DNA of 40,954 nucleotides from Acidobacteriaceae bacterium (GCA_030838075.1 JAUTXJ010000417.1:1-40954), one strand, 5' to 3'; positions 29,302 to 38,617 are shown, counted from the stretch's first letter. Notes: generated by a model from the sequence alone, not told the origin. Numbers and translations: made by a program.

Positions 29302-30343
29302 GCGCCGCTTCCTGGTCGTGCGCCTCGGATCTCTCGGCGATATCGTGCACACATTCCCGGCGGTAGCCGCCTTGCGCGAATCTTTTCCTGCTGCGGAAAT
29401 TATCTGGCTCACTCACGCCAGGTACAAAATGCTGGTTCAGAGCAGCGGTCTGGCCTCCAAAATATGGACCACCGAAACGCGTTCCATGTCTTCGCTCACG
29501 CAAACCATTGGCGATATTCGCGCGGCATCATTCGACACCGCCGTCGACTATCAGGGTCTTTGGAAATCCGCCAGCTTGCCGTTCCTGGCCGGTATAAAGC
29601 GCCGAATCGGATTTTCCGCGAAATCTGTTAGAGAATTCGGCGTCCCGCTCCTTTACACCGATCGTGTCCACGCCACCAGCTCACATGTTGCGGATCAGAA
29701 CGGAGAATTGTCCAAGCGTGCAGAAGCAAGAAACGCGATTGCAAATTTCAGCCTGGCCTCTCCGCCTTTGCAACACGCACAACTTGCCCAGTATTTCCGC
29801 AACGACGTTCCCGGAAATTACGTCATTCTAAGCCCCGGAGGCGGCTGGCGTTCCAAGTGCTGGCCCCCCGAACGCTTTGGCACTCTATGTAAGAAAATTT
29901 TTGAGTCGCTGTCGCTTAGATGTGTCATCAACTACGGCCTCGGTGAAGAAGATTTAGCTTCAAAAACACGCGATGCGAGCGGTAACGCTGATCCCGCGCT
30001 TTTCAACAATGAACTCGCCTCGCTCATGTCACTTTTGCGCGGAGCAGCTTGCGTTGTAGGCGGCGATACAGGCCCACTGCATCTGGCGGTTGCATTGGGC
30101 ACGCCAGTCGTAGCCCTCTTCGGTCCGACAGATCCTGCGCGAAATGGCCCGTATCGCAATGCGTCTATCACCCCACTTGCGACTCAATCTTCAAATTGTC
30201 CAAATCCAAACGATATTGTCCTCCGCGCTTCGAACGTGGTCACCACTCATAGGCGTGAAGATCTTACCCATCCGTCCATGCTGGAGATTCAAGTCGACGC
30301 GGTTTTTGAAGCTGTACGCCGCATTGTCGAGGCTCGCCAATGA
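29294..30343 (+). CDS. waaC: LPS heptosyltransferase I (GT9 family)
   Basis: 349 aa; FLVVRLGSLGDIVHTFPAVAALRESFP, AVDYQGLWKSASLPFLAG, VVGGDTGPLHLAVALGTPVVALFGPTDPARNGPY. Confidence 0.92.
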   Translation: MAERRFLVVRLGSLGDIVHTFPAVAALRESFPAAEIIWLTHARYKMLVQSSGLASKIWTTETRSMSSLTQTIGDIRAASFDTAVDYQGLWKSASLPFLAGIKRRIGFSAKSVREFGVPLLYTDRVHATSSHVADQNGELSKRAEARNAIANFSLASPPLQHAQLAQYFRNDVPGNYVILSPGGGWRSKCWPPERFGTLCKKIFESLSLRCVINYGLGEEDLASKTRDASGNADPALFNNELASLMSLLRGAACVVGGDTGPLHLAVALGTPVVALFGPTDPARNGPYRNASITPLATQSSNCPNPNDIVLRASNVVTTHRREDLTHPSMLEIQVDAVFEAVRRIVEARQ

Positions 30344-30897
30344 ACTCGGCGGGTGCATTTTTCGTGCGATGGCGAGTTCGCTTGGGCTACCCCCTCGCGA
30401 TCGCGGTCTTATTTTTTGCGCGCCCACAACCTCGCAGCATTCTCTATGGAGCCCTCGTCGGACTGGTTGGCCTCGCCCTGCGCGCTTGGGCTGCTGGGTA
30501 CCTGCATAAGCAGCAAGTGCTCACCGTTACCGGTCCATACGCCTACACTCGTAATCCGCTTTACTTGGGAAGCGCCGTGCTGGCGCTGGGTGTGGCCATC
30601 GCCACGCGCTCGTGGATCTCGTCTCTTTTGCTCGGCGTGTATTTCACAGTCTTTTATTCCATCGTGATGCGAAGGGAAGAGAACGAACTGCGCCCCCGTC
30701 ATGCTGAGAATTTTGATCGTTATGCCATTGCCGTTCCGCTCTTCTTTCCTAGATTGTCCCCCGCCAAGCTTTCAGAAGGAGGCAGCGGAGCATTCTCTCC
30801 TCTTCAATATAGGAAGAATCACGAATGGCAAGCAGCCGTGGGGTTTTTGCTATTACTGATTGTTCTGGTTCTGATTTGGCGTTTCCGCGCGTTTTGA
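30340..30897 (+). CDS. Isoprenylcysteine carboxyl methyltransferase (ICMT/PEMT-like) membrane protein
   Basis: 185 aa; TGPYAYTRNPLYLGSAVLALGVAIATRSW, YFTVFYSIVMRREENELRPRHAENFDRYAIAVPLFFP; hydrophobic. Confidence 0.85.
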   Translation: MNSAGAFFVRWRVRLGYPLAIAVLFFARPQPRSILYGALVGLVGLALRAWAAGYLHKQQVLTVTGPYAYTRNPLYLGSAVLALGVAIATRSWISSLLLGVYFTVFYSIVMRREENELRPRHAENFDRYAIAVPLFFPRLSPAKLSEGGSGAFSPLQYRKNHEWQAAVGFLLLLIVLVLIWRFRAF

Positions 30898-33549
30898 GGT
30901 AGTCACAGTCGCCAATTCGGCGCATGCCACGAAGCAAGAAATCTCTAGCCGGTCGCCATCCGTCACAATATGTACCGCGCCATCCCGGTCCGTTCTCAAC
31001 ACCCGCGTCCCGCTTGCTTCTAATCGTTCCAGCAATTCCGGGCTGGGATGTCCATAAGGATTGTCTTCCCCGGACGAAATGATCGCAATCGTCGGTGCTA
31101 CGGCATCCAGAAATTCTTGCGTCGTTGAATTCTTGCTTCCATGGTGGCCAACCTTTAACACATCTGCATGGAGCTCCGCGGAATTCTCCTTCAGCATCGT
31201 ATGCTCCGCCTGTTTTTCTGCGTCACCGGGGAGCAGTAGCGTTCTGTTTCGGTATTTCAATTTTAATACCAGCGAATCGTTGTTTTTCGCCGCCGCCGCA
31301 GGATCGGCGGGAGATATTTCCGGCCACAAAAATTCACCCTGCACTTCATCCAGCGAAAAGTGTTTTCCTCGTGTTTCGTACTCAATCGGTATGTTTCGTT
31401 CTCTCGCCAGTGCTTCCAGTTTCGCCAATGCCGGATTATTAACTTCGCGTCCGATCCAAAGTCGCCCAACATGGAAATTTTCCAGAATAGCGTTCAGCCC
31501 TCCCAGATGATCCTGATGTGCGTGTGTCAAAGCGACCACGTCGATTTTCTGGAATCCCCGCGACCACAAATATGGCGATACCGCCTGCTCGCCAGGATCG
31601 CTCCCTTGGGTTTGCTCGTGCCCAGGGAATCCGCCGAACGCGCCGCCCCCATCAATCAATAGACTCTTGCCCGAAGGCGAAACCACGAACAAGGAATCGC
31701 CTTGACCCACATCCAGCACCGTAAGTTCGAGCTTCCCATCTGACATTCGCGGAGAAAATGGATAGCTCGCAATGATCATCCCCGCCGTAATCAATGCGCC
31801 CAGCAAACTCCAAATTACCGACTTGCGTCGGGCGAATCGCAGGCGCAAACACGTCACGATCGCCGCCAGCGTTATCAGAAAAATAATCGTTGCCCAGAGC
31901 GGTGGCCCCGGGAGGCGGTAGCTTAATTGCTGCAAAAGTGCGAACCTGTGCACTACTTGGAGCAGCCCAGTCGTCACCAATGACACCGGCCCTGCCAGAA
32001 TCTTCCCGAGCGCCGTCCATAACAGCCCGGCAATCAGCGTACAAAATCCTAACGGCACAATAATGGCCGTCAACGGCACCGCTGCAAAATTTACAAATGT
32101 ACCCGCGATAGTCACGCGATGAAATTCGCTCGCAAGTAGCGGCAACATCCCGACCTGCAAAACCAACGTCAGCACAAACAATTCCCATACGCGAAAACAC
32201 AACGCCATTCCACCAATTAATGAACGCCCGGGAACCGTCGCGATTCGCCCAGGCCAACGCAAACGAGTTTCCATTGCGTGCGCCAACAACCGAAGATCAA
32301 TGCGGAATTGCGTTGGCCGCGGCTCATACGAAACATCCTTTGTAACGTCACGCCATCCGCGAAGCGCCCGCGCATACGGCTGCACCGTTCCTTTCATCCA
32401 TGGCAGCGCCAAACCGCCAATACATCCGATCGCCAAAAAAGAAAGTTGAAAGCTCGAATCGCCCAGCGCCGCAGGTCTCGCCACTAGCATTAATAACGCC
32501 GCAATCGCAGCCGAATTCAATAATTCCTGCCGCCGGAAGAAAAATCCTCCAATTACTACGATCGCTGCCATCAAAGCAGCCCGCATAACTGGTGTCCGTT
32601 GTTCGACTACCGTCACATACGCGAGCAGCAACAGTAATGTGAGGGCCATGGTCCACACCCGTGCCCACCGTAGCTTGCGCCCGACCCAAAATAACGCCAC
32701 CGCAATTGCACCCACGTGTAAGCCCGCAACCACCAGGACGTGAAATGCCCCCGTTTTCTGGAAATCCCTCGCCTCGTCGCGATCCACAAAACTGCGATCC
32801 CCAAGCAGCATTGCCCGCAACACTCCCGCTACAGCCACGTCTTTAGACCACAACTCGTCTACTTCGTCGCGCAATCGCCGTCGTCCACGCGAAACCCAGG
32901 AAAACATACTTGGTCTGGCCGGTCCGACCAGCTCCAGCAATCCCGGCGCACGCAATGCGCCAACCAGATCAACGCCTTGCTCTGACAGGTAAGCCCGCTT
33001 ATCGAACGCTCCCTCGTCGCGATACACTTGCGGCAATTTTGCCCGCGTCAAAACGGCAATGGAGTCTCCCGCGCGCACCGCCGCCGGCGCCCCGCTATCC
33101 GTACGCACGATATAGCCAAGACGTAGTCCACCGCTTGTAGGCACAAACACTCCTTCGTGATCGACGCCAGAAAGCTCGATGTTGTAGCCCATCCCCCAAG
33201 GAAGCTTTTCCGGCTCATCCGCCAATCGTCCGTAATATCTGAGCGGCGATTTCAGGTTAATTTTCCCGGCGTCCACCAGACTCAAAATATGATCCGCTCG
33301 CCTCGGTTGTTCCTCGATGCAAGCCCCGGCCATGCCGAGCATTCCCCAGCACAAAAGCGTTGCCAACCCCGCGACAACGAGTCGCGAGCGAACCGCGAAA
33401 ACAATACCGATCAGCAGGGAAGCAGCGGCGCTAAAGAGAAGCAATGCTATGAATGCGCGAGAGCTACTACGATGAGTGATTTCGGGGTTCAGGCCGCAAG
33501 CGACCCCCAAGGCGAATGCCGTGGTGATCGCAAGTGCCGGCAGTTTCAT
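30853..33549 (-). CDS. comEC: ComEC/Rec2-type DNA internalization protein
   Basis: 898 aa; FHVLVVAGLHVGAIAVALFWVGRKL competence domain, LELTVLDVGQGDSLFVVSPSGKSLLIDGGG, VVALTHAHQDHLGGLNAI, VLKVGHHGSKNSTTQEFLDAV. Confidence 0.95.
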   Translation of the reverse strand: MKLPALAITTAFALGVACGLNPEITHRSSSRAFIALLLFSAAASLLIGIVFAVRSRLVVAGLATLLCWGMLGMAGACIEEQPRRADHILSLVDAGKINLKSPLRYYGRLADEPEKLPWGMGYNIELSGVDHEGVFVPTSGGLRLGYIVRTDSGAPAAVRAGDSIAVLTRAKLPQVYRDEGAFDKRAYLSEQGVDLVGALRAPGLLELVGPARPSMFSWVSRGRRRLRDEVDELWSKDVAVAGVLRAMLLGDRSFVDRDEARDFQKTGAFHVLVVAGLHVGAIAVALFWVGRKLRWARVWTMALTLLLLLAYVTVVEQRTPVMRAALMAAIVVIGGFFFRRQELLNSAAIAALLMLVARPAALGDSSFQLSFLAIGCIGGLALPWMKGTVQPYARALRGWRDVTKDVSYEPRPTQFRIDLRLLAHAMETRLRWPGRIATVPGRSLIGGMALCFRVWELFVLTLVLQVGMLPLLASEFHRVTIAGTFVNFAAVPLTAIIVPLGFCTLIAGLLWTALGKILAGPVSLVTTGLLQVVHRFALLQQLSYRLPGPPLWATIIFLITLAAIVTCLRLRFARRKSVIWSLLGALITAGMIIASYPFSPRMSDGKLELTVLDVGQGDSLFVVSPSGKSLLIDGGGAFGGFPGHEQTQGSDPGEQAVSPYLWSRGFQKIDVVALTHAHQDHLGGLNAILENFHVGRLWIGREVNNPALAKLEALARERNIPIEYETRGKHFSLDEVQGEFLWPEISPADPAAAAKNNDSLVLKLKYRNRTLLLPGDAEKQAEHTMLKENSAELHADVLKVGHHGSKNSTTQEFLDAVAPTIAIISSGEDNPYGHPSPELLERLEASGTRVLRTDRDGAVHIVTDGDRLEISCFVACAELATVTTSKRAETPNQNQNNQ

Positions 33550-34904
33550 GCAACTTTTCGCAATCGAACCAGCGTTTCAATATGAAATGTCTGCGGAAAC
33601 AAATCAAACATATCCATGGCAGTAATTTCGTAACGATTGGTCGCCCCAGCCGCATTCTGCGCACCCTCTTCCGCGCCAGTTTCAGTGCCCGCTTGAGCAG
33701 AAGTCCCGCGAGATCTCCGCTGTGACCCAGTCAATACGGTTAAATCCCTCGCCAGCGTGGAAGGGTCACAGGACAAATACACGATCTCTGCAGCTCCTAA
33801 CGACGCAAGCGCCGCTGCAGCCGCCGTACCAAGCCCAGATCTCGGCGGGTCTAGAACAACAAAATCCGGCCGTTCTGCGGTCTTTTTCAAAAACTCCTCG
33901 GCATGCTCGTTATGAGAGACCGCATCAACTCCAGCACTCTTCGCGTTCGCAAACAAATCCCGCGTAGCCGCCAGATTCGCATCCACACTCACCACTCGTT
34001 CGAATGTCTGCGCCAGCGGCAAAGTAAAAAAACCCACGCCAGAGTACAAATCCAGTGCGAGATCGCCTTTCGCGCCGGCCGTCACGGCCCTCAGCAAATT
34101 CTCTGTCAGGAAACGGTTCACCTGAAAAAACGACAAATGGCTTACCTGGTATTTGAACCCGCCCACCTCATGAACCAGAAATCCAGGCCCACTCAATTCG
34201 AAGCGATCCTTCTTCTGGTCCAGCAACAACAAGCTTTCAAGCCGTGGCAATTCCGTACGAAACAGGAAAGCGATCTCTCCCGCTGGCGTGTGGAATTTAT
34301 CGAATGCCACGTTAAGCGCAATTTTCTCATCCGCTGAGTCCGTAAACGCCTCAATCTCTAGAATGCCCGCCGGCAATTTTCCGCCTCGCGCCATCTCTTG
34401 CAACAGCGTGAACGTCTCCAGCAATCGCGGCGAAAGTATTGGACAAGTGTCGATCGGCAGAATCACCGAACTCTCCGGCAAAAAATAGCCGAGAGCCCGG
34501 GGCATTCCGCTCCGCACCGCCCACTGCGCCCGGTTGCGGTACCCGTAAGGTGCCCCGGAGTGTGCCGCTATCTCCCCGTTCCATTGCACCCCGCCCAGCC
34601 GCGAAAGCGTCTCGCGCAAAATCTCGATCTTCAACCGCACCTGCTCCGCCGCGGGAATATGCTGATAATGGCATCCCCCGCAAACCTGAAAGTGTGGGCA
34701 TCCAGGCGCTATTCGTTCCGCGGAAGGCGAAGTCACTTCCACCAGCTTGGTCCAGATCAATTTTTTCTTTTTAGTCTTGGCAGCCGCGCGCACACCTTCG
34801 CCAGGCAGCACATAAGGAACAAACACGGTATTGCCATCCGCATGCGTCAGTCCGTCACCGCCATAAACAAGCTTCTCAATTGATAACAGTAACTCATCTG
34901 ACAT
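33546..34904 (-). CDS. 23S rRNA (uracil-C5)-methyltransferase, RlmD/RumA family
   Basis: 452 aa; TRAM-like N-terminus, CPHFQVCGGCHYQHI Fe-S motif, DLYSGVGFFTLPLAQTFERVVSVD, DFVVLDPPRSGLG, IVYLSCDPSTLARDL. Confidence 0.93.
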   Translation of the reverse strand: MSDELLLSIEKLVYGGDGLTHADGNTVFVPYVLPGEGVRAAAKTKKKKLIWTKLVEVTSPSAERIAPGCPHFQVCGGCHYQHIPAAEQVRLKIEILRETLSRLGGVQWNGEIAAHSGAPYGYRNRAQWAVRSGMPRALGYFLPESSVILPIDTCPILSPRLLETFTLLQEMARGGKLPAGILEIEAFTDSADEKIALNVAFDKFHTPAGEIAFLFRTELPRLESLLLLDQKKDRFELSGPGFLVHEVGGFKYQVSHLSFFQVNRFLTENLLRAVTAGAKGDLALDLYSGVGFFTLPLAQTFERVVSVDANLAATRDLFANAKSAGVDAVSHNEHAEEFLKKTAERPDFVVLDPPRSGLGTAAAAALASLGAAEIVYLSCDPSTLARDLTVLTGSQRRSRGTSAQAGTETGAEEGAQNAAGATNRYEITAMDMFDLFPQTFHIETLVRLRKVA

Positions 34905-35066
34905 AGTTAAACCCTCTATTTTACTGCGAGCAGTCGGGACGCAGCCGTCTCAGCGATATCTGCAGAAGAAATGCGGTCAGAAAAGTGTAACCGACAAGCC
35001 TCAAAAAAGCGCGTGATGTACAATACCAATTGATTTGGAACTCCAGCCCAGAAATCGTGGTGTCTA

Positions 35067-35756
35067 ATGTTGAGCAAACACCCCTCTGTTCGGGTCGTTC
35101 TTTATCTCGCCGCTGTCCTGATGCTCTCTGGAGTCCTTTTCGCGCAGAGCACTTCAAACAAAACGCTGGTGGTTAACGGTAAAATCGCCAGTGCGGGCGT
35201 CCGACAAATCAACGGCCGCTTGTACATCGACCTGGAGACCCTTGCCCAGGCCACCAACGCCGTATTCACGGTTGAGCCCCGTCGTGTGGTGCTCACCATA
35301 CCTCCTGCCGATCCCGGCGCTGTCGCGACTGACGATTCTGCGCAGAATTCACAAAAGCTTTCCCGCGACTTTGCCTCCGCCGCTATATCCGCCCTTGCCA
35401 ACATGAGAGAGTGGCGCGTAGCCGTCCGAGCCATGATTCTCTACGGACTGGCGGTCAGCGACACATGGGTGCAGGCCTATCATAATCAAAGCTTGGACGG
35501 TATCCGCCAGGCTGGCGTCGCTGCCTCCACTGACGCCGATAGGAATGCTCTTCAACTACTGCAGAACGAAGCCGATGCCATGACCGCTTGGGCCAACCAA
35601 GTGGACTCTGCCCGTCAGGAACTAAATGGTGCCCGCACCGTCGATCCTAATACCCTGCAGAACGACCCAACCCTGGCGAAAATTCAAAAGTGCAGCCAGT
35701 TCCTGAACTCCATGGTGCTCAGCGGTACGTTCAACGACGACCCCAGCTGCCACTAA
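35067..35756 (+). CDS. Exported protein of unknown function with a copper-amine-oxidase-N-like segment
   Basis: 229 aa; signal peptide VVLYLAAVLMLSGVLFAQS; LVVNGKIASAGVRQINGRLYIDLETLAQATNAVFTVEPRRVVLTIP; helical C-terminal half. Confidence 0.7.
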   Translation: MLSKHPSVRVVLYLAAVLMLSGVLFAQSTSNKTLVVNGKIASAGVRQINGRLYIDLETLAQATNAVFTVEPRRVVLTIPPADPGAVATDDSAQNSQKLSRDFASAAISALANMREWRVAVRAMILYGLAVSDTWVQAYHNQSLDGIRQAGVAASTDADRNALQLLQNEADAMTAWANQVDSARQELNGARTVDPNTLQNDPTLAKIQKCSQFLNSMVLSGTFNDDPSCH

Positions 35757-35800
35757 ACTAAAGAGATTCGTGTTCCGATATCGCCGTCCAAACACTAACC

Positions 35801-35886
35801 TGTCATTCCGACCGGAGCGGGCCGACGCATTTTCTTCTCGTTCGCTCCTGCGAACGAGTCGGCCCCGAAGTGGAGGAATCTCTCGG
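35801..35886. repeat. REP-like palindromic intergenic element
   Basis: tgtcattccgaccggagcgggccgac...ctcgttcgc-tcct-gcgaacgag-tcggccccgaagtggaggaatctct: 9-bp perfect apical stem (35837-35845/35850-35858), 7-bp lower stem gggccga/tcggccc (35819-35825/35859-35865), outer attcc/ggaat. Confidence 0.7.
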
Positions 35887-35896
35887 CGATGTTCCC

Positions 35897-36649
35897 TCAC
35901 GCCAAATAAAAAAGACTCAGCCTAGGCAATCCAAACTCCTCCAGTAATCGCTTTTGTATATATTGCTTTTCCACCAGCGCCAATTGTTCCACCTTCATTT
36001 TCTTCCGGTACGCCACCAATTGCCCGTCCATCTCGCGTCTCAGCTGCAGCATGCGTTCTTCGCTGACATAACTAGCCATCAGCGCTTGTTGCTTGTCGTC
36101 CAGAATTGTCAATCGCCGCTCCATATCTTCCAGATCGACCGACCCGGGTGTATCGAGTAGCGCCATACTGGATTCCAGCGATTTTGCGATTTCCAGTAAA
36201 CGCGAACTGAATTCGAGTCCCGCCTGACTGGCCGCCAGCTTTTTCGCCGCAGCTCTAATCCCGTCCACGTTTCGCGCGAAATAAGCCTTAATCTCCTCGC
36301 GAGAGAATATCTCCTTTGGCGCAGCTCGCGCGGCCCGTGTGGCGTTAGACCCGCTTCCTGCCGCCGCCTCTTGCTGTTCCTCCGCGGCTCCCAGGACCGC
36401 GTCCGTGCAGTAAGCCAAGCTCTTCAGAGGTTTGCCCAACCCGCCACGCCTCGACCTCTGGTAACTCTCAAATGCGCGATCAATCCCTTTCAAAGCCGCG
36501 TCCAAAGGAATCCCCGCCTTCTGCCAGGTCTCCATAATCGCCCAGTCAAGCGGCGACACCAGTAGATGAGCGCCACGCTTCTTCCAAAAATATTCCTCGA
36601 TCTCCGTGAAGTAGTTGAAGTAGTTCCAGCTGTCCATGTGTGATGACAA
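35897..36649 (-). CDS. Conserved-type protein of unknown function, helical/coiled
   Basis: 250 aa; MDSWNYFNYFTEIEEYFWKKRGAHLLVSPLDWAIMETWQKAGIPLDAALKGIDRAFESYQRSRRGG; ORF fills the gap and has normal codon usage. Confidence 0.7.
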   Translation of the reverse strand: MSSHMDSWNYFNYFTEIEEYFWKKRGAHLLVSPLDWAIMETWQKAGIPLDAALKGIDRAFESYQRSRRGGLGKPLKSLAYCTDAVLGAAEEQQEAAAGSGSNATRAARAAPKEIFSREEIKAYFARNVDGIRAAAKKLAASQAGLEFSSRLLEIAKSLESSMALLDTPGSVDLEDMERRLTILDDKQQALMASYVSEERMLQLRREMDGQLVAYRKKMKVEQLALVEKQYIQKRLLEEFGLPRLSLFYLA

Positions 36650-36681
36650 AAGGGAAGCCGACCAGTTGTTAAGCTTTGCCG

Positions 36682-37518
36682 TTATGATCGCGGGGTTTTC
36701 TTCTCTGCGACGTCACCACCTACTTCACGAAGCCGCCCCGCCCTGCTTGAATCCGCAGCCTGATTCTTTTCCCAGATCAGCCGCAAACCCTTCAACGTCA
36801 AAAATTCGTCCGTATGCTGAATATGTTTCGAACCGCGCGCAACCAGTTTTGCATGCCCGCCGGTCGCCACCACCGTCACCTCGTGGCCAAGCTCATCCTT
36901 CATGCGTTTCAGCATGCCGTCCACTAAGTCCACGAATCCGTAATAAAGTCCAGATTGCATATGGCTCACTGTATTTGTTCCGATGACTTTTCCCGGATCC
37001 TTAATCTCCACGCGCGAAAGTCTTGCCGCTCGCGCAAATAACGCTTCCGACGAAATTCCGATGCCCGGCGCGATCGCCCCACCGAGATACTCACCGCGCG
37101 CCGAGATCACGTCAAAAGTAATAGCCGTCCCAAAATCCACCACGATGCACGGGCCGTACTCGTGAAACGCCGCCACCCCATTTACAATTCGGTCCGCGCC
37201 CACTTCCAGCGGATTATCAACCAGCACTGCCATCCCCGTTTTCACGCCGGGCTCCACGAATAGCGCTTTCTTTCCCAAGTAAATCCGTGCCATTTCGCTG
37301 AGTGTCCAATTCACCGGCGGTACCACCGAGCTGATCATCACGCCAGTAATCGCGTCCCGGTCCAGCCCCGCCAGCGTGAATAAATTTCTCGTCAACACGC
37401 CATATTCATCAACCGTTTGCTCCCGCGCTGTGCTCAGCCGCCAATTGGCGACCAGCTCAGTGTCGCGAAAAACTCCCAGAACCGTATTCGTATTTCCAAC
37501 ATCGATGGTCAGGAGCAT
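36682..37518 (-). CDS. coaX: Type III pantothenate kinase
   Basis: 278 aa; [68 protein letters not shown]. Confidence 0.96.
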   Translation of the reverse strand: MLLTIDVGNTNTVLGVFRDTELVANWRLSTAREQTVDEYGVLTRNLFTLAGLDRDAITGVMISSVVPPVNWTLSEMARIYLGKKALFVEPGVKTGMAVLVDNPLEVGADRIVNGVAAFHEYGPCIVVDFGTAITFDVISARGEYLGGAIAPGIGISSEALFARAARLSRVEIKDPGKVIGTNTVSHMQSGLYYGFVDLVDGMLKRMKDELGHEVTVVATGGHAKLVARGSKHIQHTDEFLTLKGLRLIWEKNQAADSSRAGRLREVGGDVAEKKTPRS

Positions 37519-37545
37519 ATTTGCCCGTTCGTCCGCATCTTCAGT

Positions 37546-38565
37546 TTACCGAACCTCGGTAACGTCGCCAGCAATCACCGTCGTTGTCTCGCCCGTGTCA
37601 CGTTTCACTCTCAACAAACCTTCTTCTTCCAATCCAGCCGTTATTCCGGTGAAGCTGTCTCTGCCATTGGTTACCCGTACGCGCTTGCCACGCGCATAGC
37701 TCGAGGTCGCTTCGAAGCGTTTCACCACACTTTTCGCGCCCTCGCGTAGCAACTCCTGGTAATCGGGCTCAAATTGTCGCAGGAATTGCACCAGCACTTC
37801 CAGCCGCGATTGCACCCGTCCAGTCTCGATCCGCAGAGAGGTGCTTTTGCTCGCCAAATCGGCTGGAAATTTCTCCTGGTTCACATTGATCCCGATTCCC
37901 ACAATCACAAACCGTATTTGCGCTGGCTCTGCATGCATTTCCGTTAAAATCCCGCCCACTTTTTTCCCGTTGATAAGCAAATCGTTGGGCCACTTCAAAT
38001 CCACATTTAGGCCCGTCACTCCTTGCACTGCGGCGTGCGCCGACAACCCCGCCATCATGGTTAGCAGTGGAGCTTGCACCGGAGCCAGCCGCGGCCGTAG
38101 CAAAAGCGTCGCGTAAATTCCCGTGGCGCGTTCAGAATGCCACGTGTTCCCCGCGCGGCCTCGCCCAGCCGTTTGCTCCTCCGCCAGCACCACCGCACCC
38201 TCCGGCTCCCCGGCGTGGCCCAGCTCCAAGGCCACGCGATTGGTCGAATCCGTTTTAAAAAAGTGATAAATCCGCTTCCCAAATAAACTGCCCCGCAATC
38301 TCTGTCGCAGCATGTCAGCGGTCAAAATGTCCGGCACTTGCTCGAGAAAATATCCAGTTGCCGCGCGTCCTTTTACCTTTACGCCCAATTCCCTCAATCG
38401 CGTTACCCATCGGAAGACAGTCGAACGCGATACTCCGATCTCCCGCGCGATCCTCGCTCCGCTGATAACGATCGTTCCATTTTCCGCCAGCAGCGTCAGC
38501 AGCGCAGCGACCTGCCGCTCCGTACTCCCGGCGATATTTCCAGAAGGTTTAACGCGGACTGCCAT
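37546..38565 (-). CDS. birA: Bifunctional biotin operon repressor / biotin--[acetyl-CoA-carboxylase] ligase
   Basis: 339 aa; N-terminal HTH (ISGARIAREIGVSRSTVFRWVTRLRELG), FKTDSTNRVALELG, EEQTAGRGRAGNTWHSERATGIYATLLLRP, DLKWPNDLLINGKKVGGILTEM. Confidence 0.95.
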   Translation of the reverse strand: MAVRVKPSGNIAGSTERQVAALLTLLAENGTIVISGARIAREIGVSRSTVFRWVTRLRELGVKVKGRAATGYFLEQVPDILTADMLRQRLRGSLFGKRIYHFFKTDSTNRVALELGHAGEPEGAVVLAEEQTAGRGRAGNTWHSERATGIYATLLLRPRLAPVQAPLLTMMAGLSAHAAVQGVTGLNVDLKWPNDLLINGKKVGGILTEMHAEPAQIRFVIVGIGINVNQEKFPADLASKSTSLRIETGRVQSRLEVLVQFLRQFEPDYQELLREGAKSVVKRFEATSSYARGKRVRVTNGRDSFTGITAGLEEEGLLRVKRDTGETTTVIAGDVTEVR

Positions 38566-38617
38566 TAGGTGTGTCCTGACTCAAACAACTGCGCGCCTGC
38601 GGCCGTTCCATCTTCAA

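Noticed and set aside
31652-32257. 201-aa minus-strand ORF
   Set aside because: Alternate frame inside comEC, which has clear motifs in the other frame.
35622-35900. 92-aa minus-strand ORF
   Set aside because: It runs through the 3' end of the 35067-35756 gene and the palindromic element; no family resemblance.
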